The position numbers and the translations under genes were made by a program. DNA of 64,000 nucleotides from Paenibacillus sp. BIC5C1 (GTDB lineage: Bacteria > Bacillota > Bacilli > Paenibacillales > Paenibacillaceae). The stretch spans positions 4,712,001-4,776,000 of the forward strand of contig NZ_CP135922.1 in assembly GCF_032399705.1 (NCBI RefSeq). The letters are read 5' to 3'. A model generated the notes under the pieces. The model did no database searches. It saw nothing but the letters and a program-made list of their open reading frames with translations, and was not told the DNA's origin. Below, piece by piece: positions 46,856 to 56,466 of this stretch; the first letter of the stretch is position 1; each line of letters opens with the position of its first letter.

Positions 46856-49123
46856 TTACTTCTCTGTCGGAAGCGGTGTGAACAGCAAGTTGACAGGAAG
46901 GTTGCTTCCTGGTGCAGCCGAGAACACAATCGTTACAGCTTCGCCATACGAACCTGTACGATAGAGTACACTTTGTTCATTTGGTGCACTTAAGGATTTG
47001 CTGCCATTCGAAATCTGCACAACCTGACCATTAACGAGTGCTACACCCGAGTATCTACCACCACGAGGGTTGAATGAGATCAGCGTGCGCGGAGCCACAT
47101 TGTTCAGTGTGATTTTGTAAAGTACGCCGAAGTTACCTGCGTTAGAAGCTTCCGTATAGGCCATAGGGTCTGTGCCGACCAGGTTCGGGTCACTTGCATT
47201 ATCCCCGAGCGGCAGACGAGCGGGCTTCGAACCTACTTCTTGGTCATACGTAATGACACGTGTTGCATTCGGATACGTACCACGGTTGTGCACACCATCA
47301 CGATCCAGAACAGGCAGTGTGGACCATACAGCCATCGGATCTTTATTTTCTTCGATCATGATAATGTTATAATCCAGCCTGTAGTCGCTGAAAACATCAG
47401 AATAAAGTGAAATTACTTGCCCTTGCTTCATAGGAAGAGCATTGAGTTCAGTAAGAATCAATTTGCTCTCTCCTGGCTGCAACACAACATTCAATTTTCC
47501 AGTGCCATCTTGCATGGACTGGAACCAACGCTCAATCGATAACCTTCCGGCTACTGTTGCGAATGGCGAAGGACCCGCGAAGCCCATATTTTGCTGCTCT
47601 AGTGTTGCTGCGTACATATTATTATTCGTAGCAACAACGTACATTTTCACATTTTTACCGGTGTTATTTACATGGTGAATCATGAAACGGGTCTGACCGA
47701 TTGAAGACTCTTTGTACACAATCCCTTCCGAATTAACGGTTTCTGGGCTGTTACTACGAATCAGTACACTTTGCTCATCGTAATAAGTGTACGGAACTTT
47801 CTCCATGGCAGGAACTTCACTGCCGTTGAAGCTGAACTTATCACCTACCGGCGTGAACAACTGATTAAAATCAGAGATAGTATACAGTGTTTCATTTGTG
47901 ATATTGACATTCTTGGTATAGCTGTTACTAGCACCATGTTTGTCCGTAACGGTAATTGTTACTGTCTTTGGTCCCGGAACAAAGAATGCCAGAGCATTGT
48001 TTTCCCATTCGGTTTTCACAATAGCGTTTTCATCATCGGTGCTTTGATCAATATAAGTGATCTTTTCACCCATTTTGTACTCTTCCTTGTCTGTCGTAAA
48101 CATCGCTACAGGGGGAAGATTCGGTTTTTGGACCTGAATCGTAACAGAGTACGGATCACTCCATTGTCCGCTTGAATCCTGGACAGCATACGTTACCGTA
48201 TATGTTCCTGGTTGGTCAAACGAATCCTGACGGCCAGTCCAGCGCTCGTCTACGATGTCCAATCCCTTTGGAGAGCTGGATTTAGTGTTGTAGGTCACCG
48301 TATCTCCTACAAAAATCTCTTTTGGTACGGTGAAGCTGGCTACCGGTTTTGTATTCAGGTTCAGTACAACAGTCTTGGCAGATTGATTAACTTTATAAGT
48401 AATATTGAGTGCCTGAGTAATCGACGTCAGTGGCACCATGAACGTATTTTTTTGTTGATAGGCAGGGCCTTTCATCGTTCTGGATTCACCGTTAACAGTG
48501 TAAATGCTACTATTTGTTTTGAAGCGAAGCTCATCTTCGCCACTAATAATAATGGTTTCTTTGGTTGTATTGTCATATTTCACTTCATAACCAACCCGAT
48601 CAACCAGTGCGCGGATCGCTACATAAGATACTCCATTTTTAACAGCCATCGGCTGTCCGGCAAGATATGTTTTGCCGTCTTGCACCATTTTGTTGCTGTT
48701 CATATAAAGTGTCAGATCTCCGCCTTTACTTCCGGCTACAGATTGACCACTTGTGGATGGTTGCTCTACCTCAACTGGAGCTGTTGGAACTGTTGTTTCC
48801 TCTCCCGCATCCTCTTCATCAGCAGGGTCTGTAACAGGGTCAATCGGAGTAACATCTGTACCGGTAGGTTCATTCGTCACCGGGTTTGTTCCTTCGACTG
48901 CATTGTTATCATTGTTATCAGGCTGTTTTGTATCTGACCCAGACTTTACATCCGATTCCGAGATTGTTTGTTCTTTCTTCACAACCTCCACGGATTTAAC
49001 ATTGGCTGTATTTGTTGTTGTTGTATCACTTTGATCGGCTGCTAGTGCATTCGCTGGAATCGCTGCAAACGCTTGGAATACAGCTAAAGTGGTAAGTATG
49101 GATAATTTCTTCTTCAAATTCAT
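46856..49123 (-). CDS. Large secreted protein with copper-amine-oxidase-N and PKD-like domains
   Basis: A 755-residue exported protein. Signal peptide about 1-29 (ending ALAA). A disordered Thr/Asp/Glu/Pro-rich region runs to about 130. Two copper-amine-oxidase N-like repeats follow (about 135-260: VSYVAIRALVDRVGYEVKYDNTTKETIII and FMVPLTSITQALNITYKVNQSAKTVVL). Two PKD-type beta domains come next (about 262-335 and 340-410). The remaining 340 residues form a beta-rich domain that I do not recognise (FMIHHVNNTGKNVKMYVVATNNNMY). No LPXTG or SLH anchor is present. It is probably cell-surface or wall associated; function unknown. Confidence 0.85.
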   Translation of the reverse strand: MNLKKKLSILTTLAVFQAFAAIPANALAADQSDTTTTNTANVKSVEVVKKEQTISESDVKSGSDTKQPDNNDNNAVEGTNPVTNEPTGTDVTPIDPVTDPADEEDAGEETTVPTAPVEVEQPSTSGQSVAGSKGGDLTLYMNSNKMVQDGKTYLAGQPMAVKNGVSYVAIRALVDRVGYEVKYDNTTKETIIISGEDELRFKTNSSIYTVNGESRTMKGPAYQQKNTFMVPLTSITQALNITYKVNQSAKTVVLNLNTKPVASFTVPKEIFVGDTVTYNTKSSSPKGLDIVDERWTGRQDSFDQPGTYTVTYAVQDSSGQWSDPYSVTIQVQKPNLPPVAMFTTDKEEYKMGEKITYIDQSTDDENAIVKTEWENNALAFFVPGPKTVTITVTDKHGASNSYTKNVNITNETLYTISDFNQLFTPVGDKFSFNGSEVPAMEKVPYTYYDEQSVLIRSNSPETVNSEGIVYKESSIGQTRFMIHHVNNTGKNVKMYVVATNNNMYAATLEQQNMGFAGPSPFATVAGRLSIERWFQSMQDGTGKLNVVLQPGESKLILTELNALPMKQGQVISLYSDVFSDYRLDYNIIMIEENKDPMAVWSTLPVLDRDGVHNRGTYPNATRVITYDQEVGSKPARLPLGDNASDPNLVGTDPMAYTEASNAGNFGVLYKITLNNVAPRTLISFNPRGGRYSGVALVNGQVVQISNGSKSLSAPNEQSVLYRTGSYGEAVTIVFSAAPGSNLPVNLLFTPLPTEK

Positions 49124-49330
49124 TCTTTGTCTTTGGCTCCTTCTGCTCCCATTTTATAAATATCCCCCTCAAAAAGTCATACTATTAGACGCTTAGTACC
49201 GGGAAAAGTTGCTAAAAATATTTGATAAGAATTGTAAACATTTAATAGAGCGAAAATACTATGAAAATAGTTATCTATTACACCTTCGACTCAAAACGAA
49301 TTCTGTATTGCTGCCTGTCACAAATCCCAA

Positions 49331-49383
49331 TAAAAAAATCTCTCCAAAGCATGGTTGAATAAGCACCATGCCACAGAGAGATA
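49331..49383 (-). terminator. Terminator of nagZ operon
   Basis: ATCTCTC...GCATGGT pairs with ACCATGC...GAGAGAT across a nine-base loop, and seven T follow on the minus strand. Confidence 0.88.
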
Positions 49384-49409
49384 TAGAGAATATAGAGTTT
49401 ACGAATATG

Positions 49410-51071
49410 CTAACGTAAACTGACGGGCAAGCGTCCTGTTGGCTTCAATTCACCTGTTAAGACGAGGGACAATGCGCGAACCACTGCAGGAGTGTTCTCG
49501 TACGTACATACATAACTTCCCGGCGTCGGAATCTCCAATAGATCATATGGATTACGCAGAGCGACTACAATCAAGGAATGCTTCTCACTAAGTTTTTGAA
49601 CCAAATGATGTTGTCCTTTCGGAAGATGGCCTGCGGAAGTGTAAGTACATACGATGATTTGATCTTCATCCGACACATCTTTCAGTATCTGATCCGCTTC
49701 ATCATAAGTGGGCTGTGTCGTTATTTTGTGCTCCCGAACTCCGCCTCTCAGCTGCGATAACGCCACGCCAAGTGAATCTGTATGAGACCATGGTTCATCC
49801 ACTTCTGTCCGCTGCACAACCTCGGGCCAGATGACATACACATTCTTCTCAGGGTTTAAGGGAAGCAATCCATCACTCTGAACTACAGTAATGCTATTGG
49901 AAGCAATCTCATCCAATCTGGATTCGATGGAGGCCAGCGACCTTGATGATTCATCTTTCTCTTTTGTTGAGAACGTGATCCCATCCTCATCAGATCCATC
50001 TGATATAGCATCATTCTCTTCCATAGAGACAAACGTATGCTTCCAATGACCACAACGCGCTGTCTTCCATGAAATAATACGTTCCAGTGCCTGGTTAATG
50101 GTGGCTTCATCCACTCGTCCAGTACGAACAGCTTCCACAACAGCTTCCACAGCCGAAATTTGATCTTGCAGTGTGTGACTGACCAGAATTAGATCGGCAC
50201 CTGCCTCCACGGCACGAATGGCTGCCTCGGCCACACCATATGGCTTGGATATCGCATGCATTTCCAGACAGTCAGTAATAATAATGCCATCAAAGCCCAT
50301 TTCTTCGCGTAACAGCCCCGTCAATACTTTACGGGACAATGTAGCTGGAATCGGCTCCGGTTCAATTGCCGGGAAGATAACGTGAGCTGTCATAATAGCA
50401 TCCACTCCGGCCTCGATAGCGCGATGGAAAGGCAACAGCTCCACCTGATCCAGTCTGTTACGATCATGAGGTACAGTGACCATCCCCAGATGAGAATCCA
50501 CCGCTGTATCTCCATGTCCGGGAAAATGTTTGGCTGTCGCAGCAACGCCTCGGGATTGATACCCTTTGATGGCTGCTGCACCATGAGCTGCTACGCTCTC
50601 CGCATTCTCGCCATAGGAGCGCACGCCGATGACCGGGTTAAGAACGTTGTTATTCACATCCAACACTGGAGCGAGGTTCATATCAATACCGATGTTTTTT
50701 AATTCATGACCTAGAATTTGTGCGCATTCAAGGGTATAGTCTGGATTCCCCGTCGCTCCCAGCGCCATGTTTCCAGGTACCTGGGTCACTCCCTCTTTGT
50801 CAATCCGGGCCACCATCCCGCCCTCCTGATCCACGGAGATCATCAGAGGTAAATCTCCGGCTTCAGCCGCGATCGATTGCAATTCGGAAGACAGTTGTTT
50901 TAACTGGTCTATGCTTGCCACATTCCGCCTGAAATAAATGACGCCTCCAACATGATAATCACGGATCAGTTGATTGATCTGTTCATCTGCATGCTGTCCA
51001 TGGAATCCACACATAAACATCTGTCCTACCCGCTGTTCCAATGAAAGCTTATCGATCGAATTCATACGCAT
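49410..51071 (-). CDS. nagZ: Beta-N-acetylhexosaminidase NagZ (GH3)
   Basis: Releases terminal N-acetylglucosamine from muropeptides or chitooligosaccharides. The GH3 barrel (about 1-340) has the NagZ signature KHFPGHGDTAVDSHLGM near residue 180 with the catalytic Asp-His dyad, and DGIIITDCLEMHAI with the nucleophile Asp. A C-terminal alpha/beta domain spans about 385-553, as in Bacillus NagZ/YbbD. No signal peptide is visible. The ATG at 51071 has GGGGAGG upstream. It closes the operon of ABC transporter and YesMN-type regulators, so the imported sugar probably contains GlcNAc. Confidence 0.92.
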   Translation of the reverse strand: MRMNSIDKLSLEQRVGQMFMCGFHGQHADEQINQLIRDYHVGGVIYFRRNVASIDQLKQLSSELQSIAAEAGDLPLMISVDQEGGMVARIDKEGVTQVPGNMALGATGNPDYTLECAQILGHELKNIGIDMNLAPVLDVNNNVLNPVIGVRSYGENAESVAAHGAAAIKGYQSRGVAATAKHFPGHGDTAVDSHLGMVTVPHDRNRLDQVELLPFHRAIEAGVDAIMTAHVIFPAIEPEPIPATLSRKVLTGLLREEMGFDGIIITDCLEMHAISKPYGVAEAAIRAVEAGADLILVSHTLQDQISAVEAVVEAVRTGRVDEATINQALERIISWKTARCGHWKHTFVSMEENDAISDGSDEDGITFSTKEKDESSRSLASIESRLDEIASNSITVVQSDGLLPLNPEKNVYVIWPEVVQRTEVDEPWSHTDSLGVALSQLRGGVREHKITTQPTYDEADQILKDVSDEDQIIVCTYTSAGHLPKGQHHLVQKLSEKHSLIVVALRNPYDLLEIPTPGSYVCTYENTPAVVRALSLVLTGELKPTGRLPVSLR

Positions 51072-51084
51072 GCTTTCCTCCCCA

Positions 51085-52719
51085 TTATGAACCTGCTCTT
51101 TGGTTTGACCTGAATTCTGATGGTTTCATGTGAAAATGTTTATGGAACACTTTGGAGAAATATCGCCGCTCCTTATACCCCGTCGCTTCTCCAATGGCTG
51201 TAATACTCCATTCCGTCGTACTCAATAATAAGGCTGCACTCTCCATCCGCTTATGGGTCATATATTCAACAAAGGTTACACCCATCTGATTTTTGAACAG
51301 CTGGCAAAAATAGCCCGGACTGATGCCCAGCCAATCAGCTACCTCATCAATGCCCAGATCACATTCCAGTCTGGCGTTCATATACTCGCACGCAGAACTG
51401 ATCAGCTCCGACACAGAGGGGCGAGGTACACTTTTCTTATCATGACAAGCATAAGCAAGTGCCTCCGCCAGTTCGATTAATTCCTTGATGGAGGTTGCTG
51501 AATGCAATGCACTCCAGAAGTGCATTTCGTCCTGTTCAGCCATGACATGTACTTCGCGCAATTCACGAAGCATATGTACCAGCAGAAAACGCAGACTATT
51601 TTCGGCTACGCCATCCAGCTTACTCTTATGCTCGCTCATCCGATGTTTGAGCCGCACGAGCAGGTCTATCAATCCTTGTTTATTTCCCTGTCTGATCCAG
51701 CGGGTGATCAAGTCCAAATCCTCTTTTGTAACCCACATTGTTGTCCTGCTGGAAGGTTCTTTGGATGACATGATAGAGTGCTCAGCAGATTGTTGTTCCA
51801 GCGCATCGCTGCGCTGATTAGAATCATTCATGATCAGCAATCGCTGACAATGCCGGTATCGCTCAGCCATCTGATCATCCAGTTTCACAGGCATAACATC
51901 CTGAATGACTCTTGTCTTCATGCCTGAACCCATCTCAAATGTCGTATCTAGTTCCAATTGAACCTGTTGAGCCAGTACATCTGCTCGCAGTTTCCATTCA
52001 TCTGACGCCTCCACCAACATGCACCATTCTCCCTTACGGGCCGAAATCAGCAGAGTTCCTTCACAAATCCGGTCTGTAATCTCCCTAAGTTTGGAACGGA
52101 TCATTCCATGCCAGCTTTGGTGCTGTGCCCCAGACCAGCCGATCGAATGTTTGAAGTAACCCGACACATCGATAAGCAGCAGAATATACCGTAACGAAGA
52201 TGCCTGTGTTTCCGGGGAAGAAGGAGGGGAAGAAAATAACGAATCCTCCTCTTTTCGCATCAGGTCAATGATATGTTTATGCTTTACCCATACTTCCATC
52301 TCCGATTTACGGTGGCGTTCAGCCTCCATTTCCAACCGTTTCTTCTGAATCTGACTGGCAAGCTCACGCAATTTCTGTTCCAGATCCAGGTAATCGATTG
52401 GCTTGCATATGTATTCATGGACATTGTAACGAATGGCTGTACGAGCATACTCGAACTGCTGATATCCTGTCAGCAAAATAATCTCACAAGTTTCTCCTTG
52501 TTCCCGCAATATTTGAATCAGCTCCAGACCATCCATAGAGGGCATGCGAATATCACATAACATGATGTCAGGGTGACATTCTGCAACTTTATCCAGTGCT
52601 TCTGACCCGCTTCTGGCCGTACCCACAATTTCAATGCCCATGTCTTCCCATGGCAAAATAAAACTCAAATTCTCCAAAATCGGCAGCTCATCGTCAACCA
52701 GCAACGCGGTTAGATTCAT
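51085..52719 (-). CDS. YesN-like response regulator with AraC HTH
   Basis: A 544-residue regulator. The receiver domain (about 1-125) has LLVDDELPILENL, the phosphoacceptor in DIMLCDIRMPSMDG, LLTGYQ and the Lys in YICKPIDYLDLE. A long middle region of unknown fold follows (about 130-420). The C-terminal AraC-type HTH (about 440-540) has LGIDEVADWLGISPGYFCQLFKNQMGVTFVEYM and WSITAIGEATGYKERRYFSKVFHKHFHMKPSEF. It overlaps the kinase gene by four bases (ATGA). It should activate the transporter operon when the kinase senses sugar. Confidence 0.93.
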   Translation of the reverse strand: MNLTALLVDDELPILENLSFILPWEDMGIEIVGTARSGSEALDKVAECHPDIMLCDIRMPSMDGLELIQILREQGETCEIILLTGYQQFEYARTAIRYNVHEYICKPIDYLDLEQKLRELASQIQKKRLEMEAERHRKSEMEVWVKHKHIIDLMRKEEDSLFSSPPSSPETQASSLRYILLLIDVSGYFKHSIGWSGAQHQSWHGMIRSKLREITDRICEGTLLISARKGEWCMLVEASDEWKLRADVLAQQVQLELDTTFEMGSGMKTRVIQDVMPVKLDDQMAERYRHCQRLLIMNDSNQRSDALEQQSAEHSIMSSKEPSSRTTMWVTKEDLDLITRWIRQGNKQGLIDLLVRLKHRMSEHKSKLDGVAENSLRFLLVHMLRELREVHVMAEQDEMHFWSALHSATSIKELIELAEALAYACHDKKSVPRPSVSELISSACEYMNARLECDLGIDEVADWLGISPGYFCQLFKNQMGVTFVEYMTHKRMESAALLLSTTEWSITAIGEATGYKERRYFSKVFHKHFHMKPSEFRSNQRAGS

Positions 52720-54557
52720 TCATCTTCCCCCTGCTCATATTGTGGAATAATACATTGAATGACGGTGCCATGTCCCGGAGAGGAACATATAAACACCCCA
52801 TATCCGGCCCCATATTGAATCCTTATCCGATCTGCAACACTTCTTAAACCCAGCCCTCGACGCTCTGCCATTGAAGACAGCGGCTTCGTTCCCTCAGCCA
52901 TGATGTATTCAGGCGGGTCTTCTGCCATGTATTCGAATCGAGCCAACATTTCCTGGGGAATACCGATACCATTGTCCTCAACTCGCAGCACCAAGTTATT
53001 CCTTTCCACAAATGCACTGATCCGAAGTATACCCTGATATTCAATTCCCTCGAACCCATGCTGAATACTATTTTCCACAAGAGGTTGAAGGGTAAGCTTG
53101 AGTATAGATGAGGTGTACAGATGAGATGGAATGTCAATCTCGTACCGGAACAAATCACTAAACCTGTAATGCTGGATCTCAAGATAACTCTGCAGGTGCC
53201 GTAACTCCTCACTAAGCGAGATCTCCTCCTGATCCTGAATACTGATCCGCAGCATATTGCCAAGACGTGTTACCATTTCACTTACTTTACGCCCTTCTCC
53301 CCTCATGGCTAGTCCGTTAATGGATTCCAGCGTATTGAATAGAAAATGAGGTTTAATCTGGGCTTGAAGCACGCGTAGTTCTGCCTTTGCCTTCTGTTCC
53401 TGCTCTGCACGCACACGTCGGAACAGACCTCCGATGCGATCCAGCAATTCATTGAACCCTTGGGCAAGCAGCTGCATCTCGTCAAAGCCACTTCCTTCGA
53501 CCCGGGCATTAAAGTCTCCATCATCTACACGTCTCATGAATCGCACGAGTACCGCAATATTGCCTGTAATCCGGTTCATGAAAAACACATTGAAAACCAT
53601 CGCAGCAAGCAGGCACAGCAGAATGATAATAATCGACCAACCTGCGAACACATTCGTCTCTGCCGATAATGCTTCCCATGAAGTGACACTGACCAGACTC
53701 CAGTTATAGTTTTTCAGATGATATTGTGAAATGATGCTTTCACTGCCATCGAACACTGCTCTGGTGCTGCTGAACCCTGGTCCGTAAATTCCAGAACGCA
53801 CACCCAGATTCTCCATCCTTTCTCCGCTATAACGTCCAGAAGGATCGTATACAATCAGACCTTCTTCATTGATCAGCAGGAACGAAGTATCTTGTGCAGG
53901 ATCACTTATTTGCAAATGGCGGAAGATGCGGTCCATCTCCCCTTTTTTAATCTGAACAACAAGAACCCCAATATTCTGAAAATAACTGAGTTCCTTGACC
54001 AACCGAATCTGAGTAAAGACAGGCTCTACGCCCGTCAGTTCAGGATATTCCAGAGGGGCCAGCCATTTGGGCACGCCGTTGAGTTCCTGGATTTCTTTGA
54101 ATATTGGATGAACCTTAAATTGTTGAAAAGGAAGCGCTTGAAAATTTTCTTTCGTAAATATAGAAACAATCTGGTTATCCTGAGACGAACGCGGACGCAA
54201 ATCATACAAAAAGGCATAACTGATGAACGGGTAGTTGTATAAAAGGGAACGGAAATTACGCTGGCTGGCATTCAGCGACAATTGATTACCGATTCCAAGA
54301 TCCTGTTTGCTCGGATCTTTGGCGTTCAAAGCCATCTGGAATACCGATGTGGCAATGCCGTTGTCCGTGACATTGTTGATCTGCTGAAAAACATTCTCGA
54401 TATTATAGCTAATCGCCTGGAGTGCATATTCAGACTGCTGATTGTATTTTTTCTCAATCGTATGTGATGTGACCAAGAACATGCCGATTCCAAGCGTGCA
54501 CATCGGTACAATGATGAGCAACAGAAATGCCATGGCCAGCTTCATCCGCAAGTTCAT
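52716..54557 (-). CDS. YesM-like sensor histidine kinase
   Basis: A 613-residue membrane kinase. Two membrane segments (about 8-28 and 305-325) flank an extracytoplasmic sensing domain of Cache type. A HAMP region (about 328-380) and a His-kinase domain follow: the phosphorylated His is in QIKPHFLFNTLESINGL, the N box in LQPLVENSIQHGFEG, and the G boxes in VEDNGIGIP and GLGLRSVADRI. The family pairs with YesN-type regulators; the pairing gene overlaps its end. It is downstream of the two permease genes. Confidence 0.93.
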   Translation of the reverse strand: MNLRMKLAMAFLLLIIVPMCTLGIGMFLVTSHTIEKKYNQQSEYALQAISYNIENVFQQINNVTDNGIATSVFQMALNAKDPSKQDLGIGNQLSLNASQRNFRSLLYNYPFISYAFLYDLRPRSSQDNQIVSIFTKENFQALPFQQFKVHPIFKEIQELNGVPKWLAPLEYPELTGVEPVFTQIRLVKELSYFQNIGVLVVQIKKGEMDRIFRHLQISDPAQDTSFLLINEEGLIVYDPSGRYSGERMENLGVRSGIYGPGFSSTRAVFDGSESIISQYHLKNYNWSLVSVTSWEALSAETNVFAGWSIIIILLCLLAAMVFNVFFMNRITGNIAVLVRFMRRVDDGDFNARVEGSGFDEMQLLAQGFNELLDRIGGLFRRVRAEQEQKAKAELRVLQAQIKPHFLFNTLESINGLAMRGEGRKVSEMVTRLGNMLRISIQDQEEISLSEELRHLQSYLEIQHYRFSDLFRYEIDIPSHLYTSSILKLTLQPLVENSIQHGFEGIEYQGILRISAFVERNNLVLRVEDNGIGIPQEMLARFEYMAEDPPEYIMAEGTKPLSSMAERRGLGLRSVADRIRIQYGAGYGVFICSSPGHGTVIQCIIPQYEQGEDE

Positions 54558-54588
54558 TTCCCGTTCTCCCTATATAACGCATCGTTAA

Positions 54589-55422
54589 TTAACCTTTAAC
54601 ACTACCTGCCGTTACGCCTTCAATGATTTTCTCCTGCAATATGGCGTAGATTACTACAACCGGTACAACACTGTATACAATGCCTGCTGACATCTGGGCA
54701 TAATTCATTTGATACTGATCACGAAACTGGACCATGCCGACAGGCAGTGTACGCAGTTTATCGGTGGATAAGAAATAGTTGGCGAGTAAAAATTCGTTCC
54801 AGTTGCCGAGGAAATTCACGATAAACACCGTAACAATGGCTGGAACTGTAAGGGGTATCACTATTCTAGCAAAGATACCCGGAGCCCTCAACCCATCCAT
54901 AACCGCCGCTTCCTCAATTTCCCCAGGAAGCGACCGCATAAAAGCAGCCAAAATAATAATCGTGAACGGAATTGCATTCGCAACATAAGGAATGATTAGC
55001 GCCAAATGAGTATCCAAAATGCCGAGCTTGCGGACAAGCAAATAAATCGGCAGCATGAGCGCATTGTTTGGAATCAGCATACCCGCCAGAATGAGACTGT
55101 ACAGTAACATGCTCCATTTGCGGTGTCTCATCCGTGTTATAGCAAAGGCAAACATGGCACCAAGCACAATGGTTCCGACTGAGGACAAGACCGAAATATA
55201 CATACTGTTCCAAAAATACGTTCCAATCTTGGCATTTACCCAAGCCTCCACGTAGTTATTAAACACCCAAGTGGAAGGCAGACCGAACGGATTCAGTGCA
55301 ATTTCGTTGTTATCCTGCTTAAATGAAGAAAAAATTACGAATAAGAAGGGAAACAGAATCGCAAGTAGATACAACATCAACAAAACATGAGGTATACTGC
55401 CTTTTATGTTCTTTACCATCAA
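54589..55422 (-). CDS. Carbohydrate ABC transporter permease (MalG type)
   Basis: Inner subunit of a CUT1 sugar importer, 277 aa with six membrane segments. The EAA loop is visible in EIEEAAVMDGLRAPGIFARIVIPLTVPAIVTVFIVNF. The N-terminal region LYLLAILFPFLFVIFSSFKQDNNEI and the end ILQEKIIEGVTAGSVKG are typical of the MalG side. Its start overlaps the end of the other permease gene by four bases. Confidence 0.94.
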   Translation of the reverse strand: MMVKNIKGSIPHVLLMLYLLAILFPFLFVIFSSFKQDNNEIALNPFGLPSTWVFNNYVEAWVNAKIGTYFWNSMYISVLSSVGTIVLGAMFAFAITRMRHRKWSMLLYSLILAGMLIPNNALMLPIYLLVRKLGILDTHLALIIPYVANAIPFTIIILAAFMRSLPGEIEEAAVMDGLRAPGIFARIVIPLTVPAIVTVFIVNFLGNWNEFLLANYFLSTDKLRTLPVGMVQFRDQYQMNYAQMSAGIVYSVVPVVVIYAILQEKIIEGVTAGSVKG

Positions 55423-56303
55423 TATTCCACCCTTTCGTTGCGTCTCGCCACCAGCAACTGATATACCGCGGTGAGCACAAGCGTCAGAGCAAAGATCAGA
55501 ACCGCAATCGTATTGCCATAACCGTATTTAAAATTGGTAATCGCATATTTGATCATATACGTGGCAAGCACTTCGGTAGAGCCTGCGGGTCCACCTTTGG
55601 TCATAACCAGAACAATATCGGCTGCCTTCATCGCCCCGGCAATGGATAACATAATGACGACAGAAATGATAGGTCTGATAAGTGGCAATGTAATTTTGAA
55701 AGCTCTTTGTACGGCTGTTGCTCCATCAATGGCTGCCGCTTCATCCAGGTCCTTGGGAATAGCCAGAATGGCCGCCAAAACCATGACAATATAGAATCCC
55801 GTCCACTGCCACGCATTGGTTACGAGAATGGATATCATTGCGAATCGGTTATCGGACAACCAATAGACCGGCGAGATTCCTACCGTTTCAAGTAATTGAT
55901 TCAACAGGCCGATGTTAGGCTCGTAGATGAACCCCCATAGAATACCGATAACTGCCGTTGACATAATGGAAGGCAAAAAGACGGCTGTTTTGTATAATCC
56001 CTTCAATCTCTTCACGTTTGCAATGAGCAGGGAAAACAACACAATGAGAGGCACCTGGATCAAAACCGAAAATGCGATAAAGAAACCGTTATTGCGCGTA
56101 GAAATCCAAAAACGTTCATCTGTCAAAGCTTTTGCATAGTTGGACAGTCCCACAAAACGAGGCTCTGCGGATACACCGTTCCAACTGGTCAGACTGTAAT
56201 AGAGCGAACTGCCGATAGGATACAGGAAAAACATGATAAACAGGATCAGTGCCGGCAACACAAACAACGCATAGATCAGCGGGCTGCGGAGTGAAGTATT
56301 CAT
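55419..56303 (-). CDS. Sugar ABC transporter permease (MalF type)
   Basis: Partner permease of the CUT1 importer, 294 aa with six membrane segments, starting SPLIYALFVLPALILFIMFFLYPIGSSLYYSLTSWNG. The EAA loop is in DLDEAAAIDGATAVQRAFKITLPLIRPIISVVIMLSI. The signature MTKGGPAGSTEVLATYMIKYAI is typical. It follows the binding-protein gene after a hairpin-containing spacer. Confidence 0.94.
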   Translation of the reverse strand: MNTSLRSPLIYALFVLPALILFIMFFLYPIGSSLYYSLTSWNGVSAEPRFVGLSNYAKALTDERFWISTRNNGFFIAFSVLIQVPLIVLFSLLIANVKRLKGLYKTAVFLPSIMSTAVIGILWGFIYEPNIGLLNQLLETVGISPVYWLSDNRFAMISILVTNAWQWTGFYIVMVLAAILAIPKDLDEAAAIDGATAVQRAFKITLPLIRPIISVVIMLSIAGAMKAADIVLVMTKGGPAGSTEVLATYMIKYAITNFKYGYGNTIAVLIFALTLVLTAVYQLLVARRNERVEY

Positions 56304-56392
56304 GATCTACCTCCTTCAGTGACTTCAACTTCTTATGCTCATATATAGAGCAGATTCCTCAGCAGTGTAATTCTCTAGATAGGACCAAGGGT

Positions 56393-56423
56393 TTTACCCC
56401 GGCAGTGTTCCAACCGGGGTAAA
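56393..56423 (-). other. Intercistronic hairpin between binding protein and permease genes
   Basis: TTTACCCCGG pairs perfectly with CCGGGGTAAA. No T run follows on the minus strand. Such hairpins often protect the upstream binding-protein message, giving more receptor than permease. Confidence 0.7.
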
Positions 56424-56466
56424 CCAGCATGGTGTTAGCAGGTACTCTTCTTCGCTTAAAGATCGT

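Noticed and set aside
48212..48937. Long plus-strand open frame of 241 codons opposite the PKD surface protein
   Set aside because: It mirrors a clearly coding minus-strand gene. The translation is rich in Cys, Ile and Phe without domain features, as expected for an antisense shadow.
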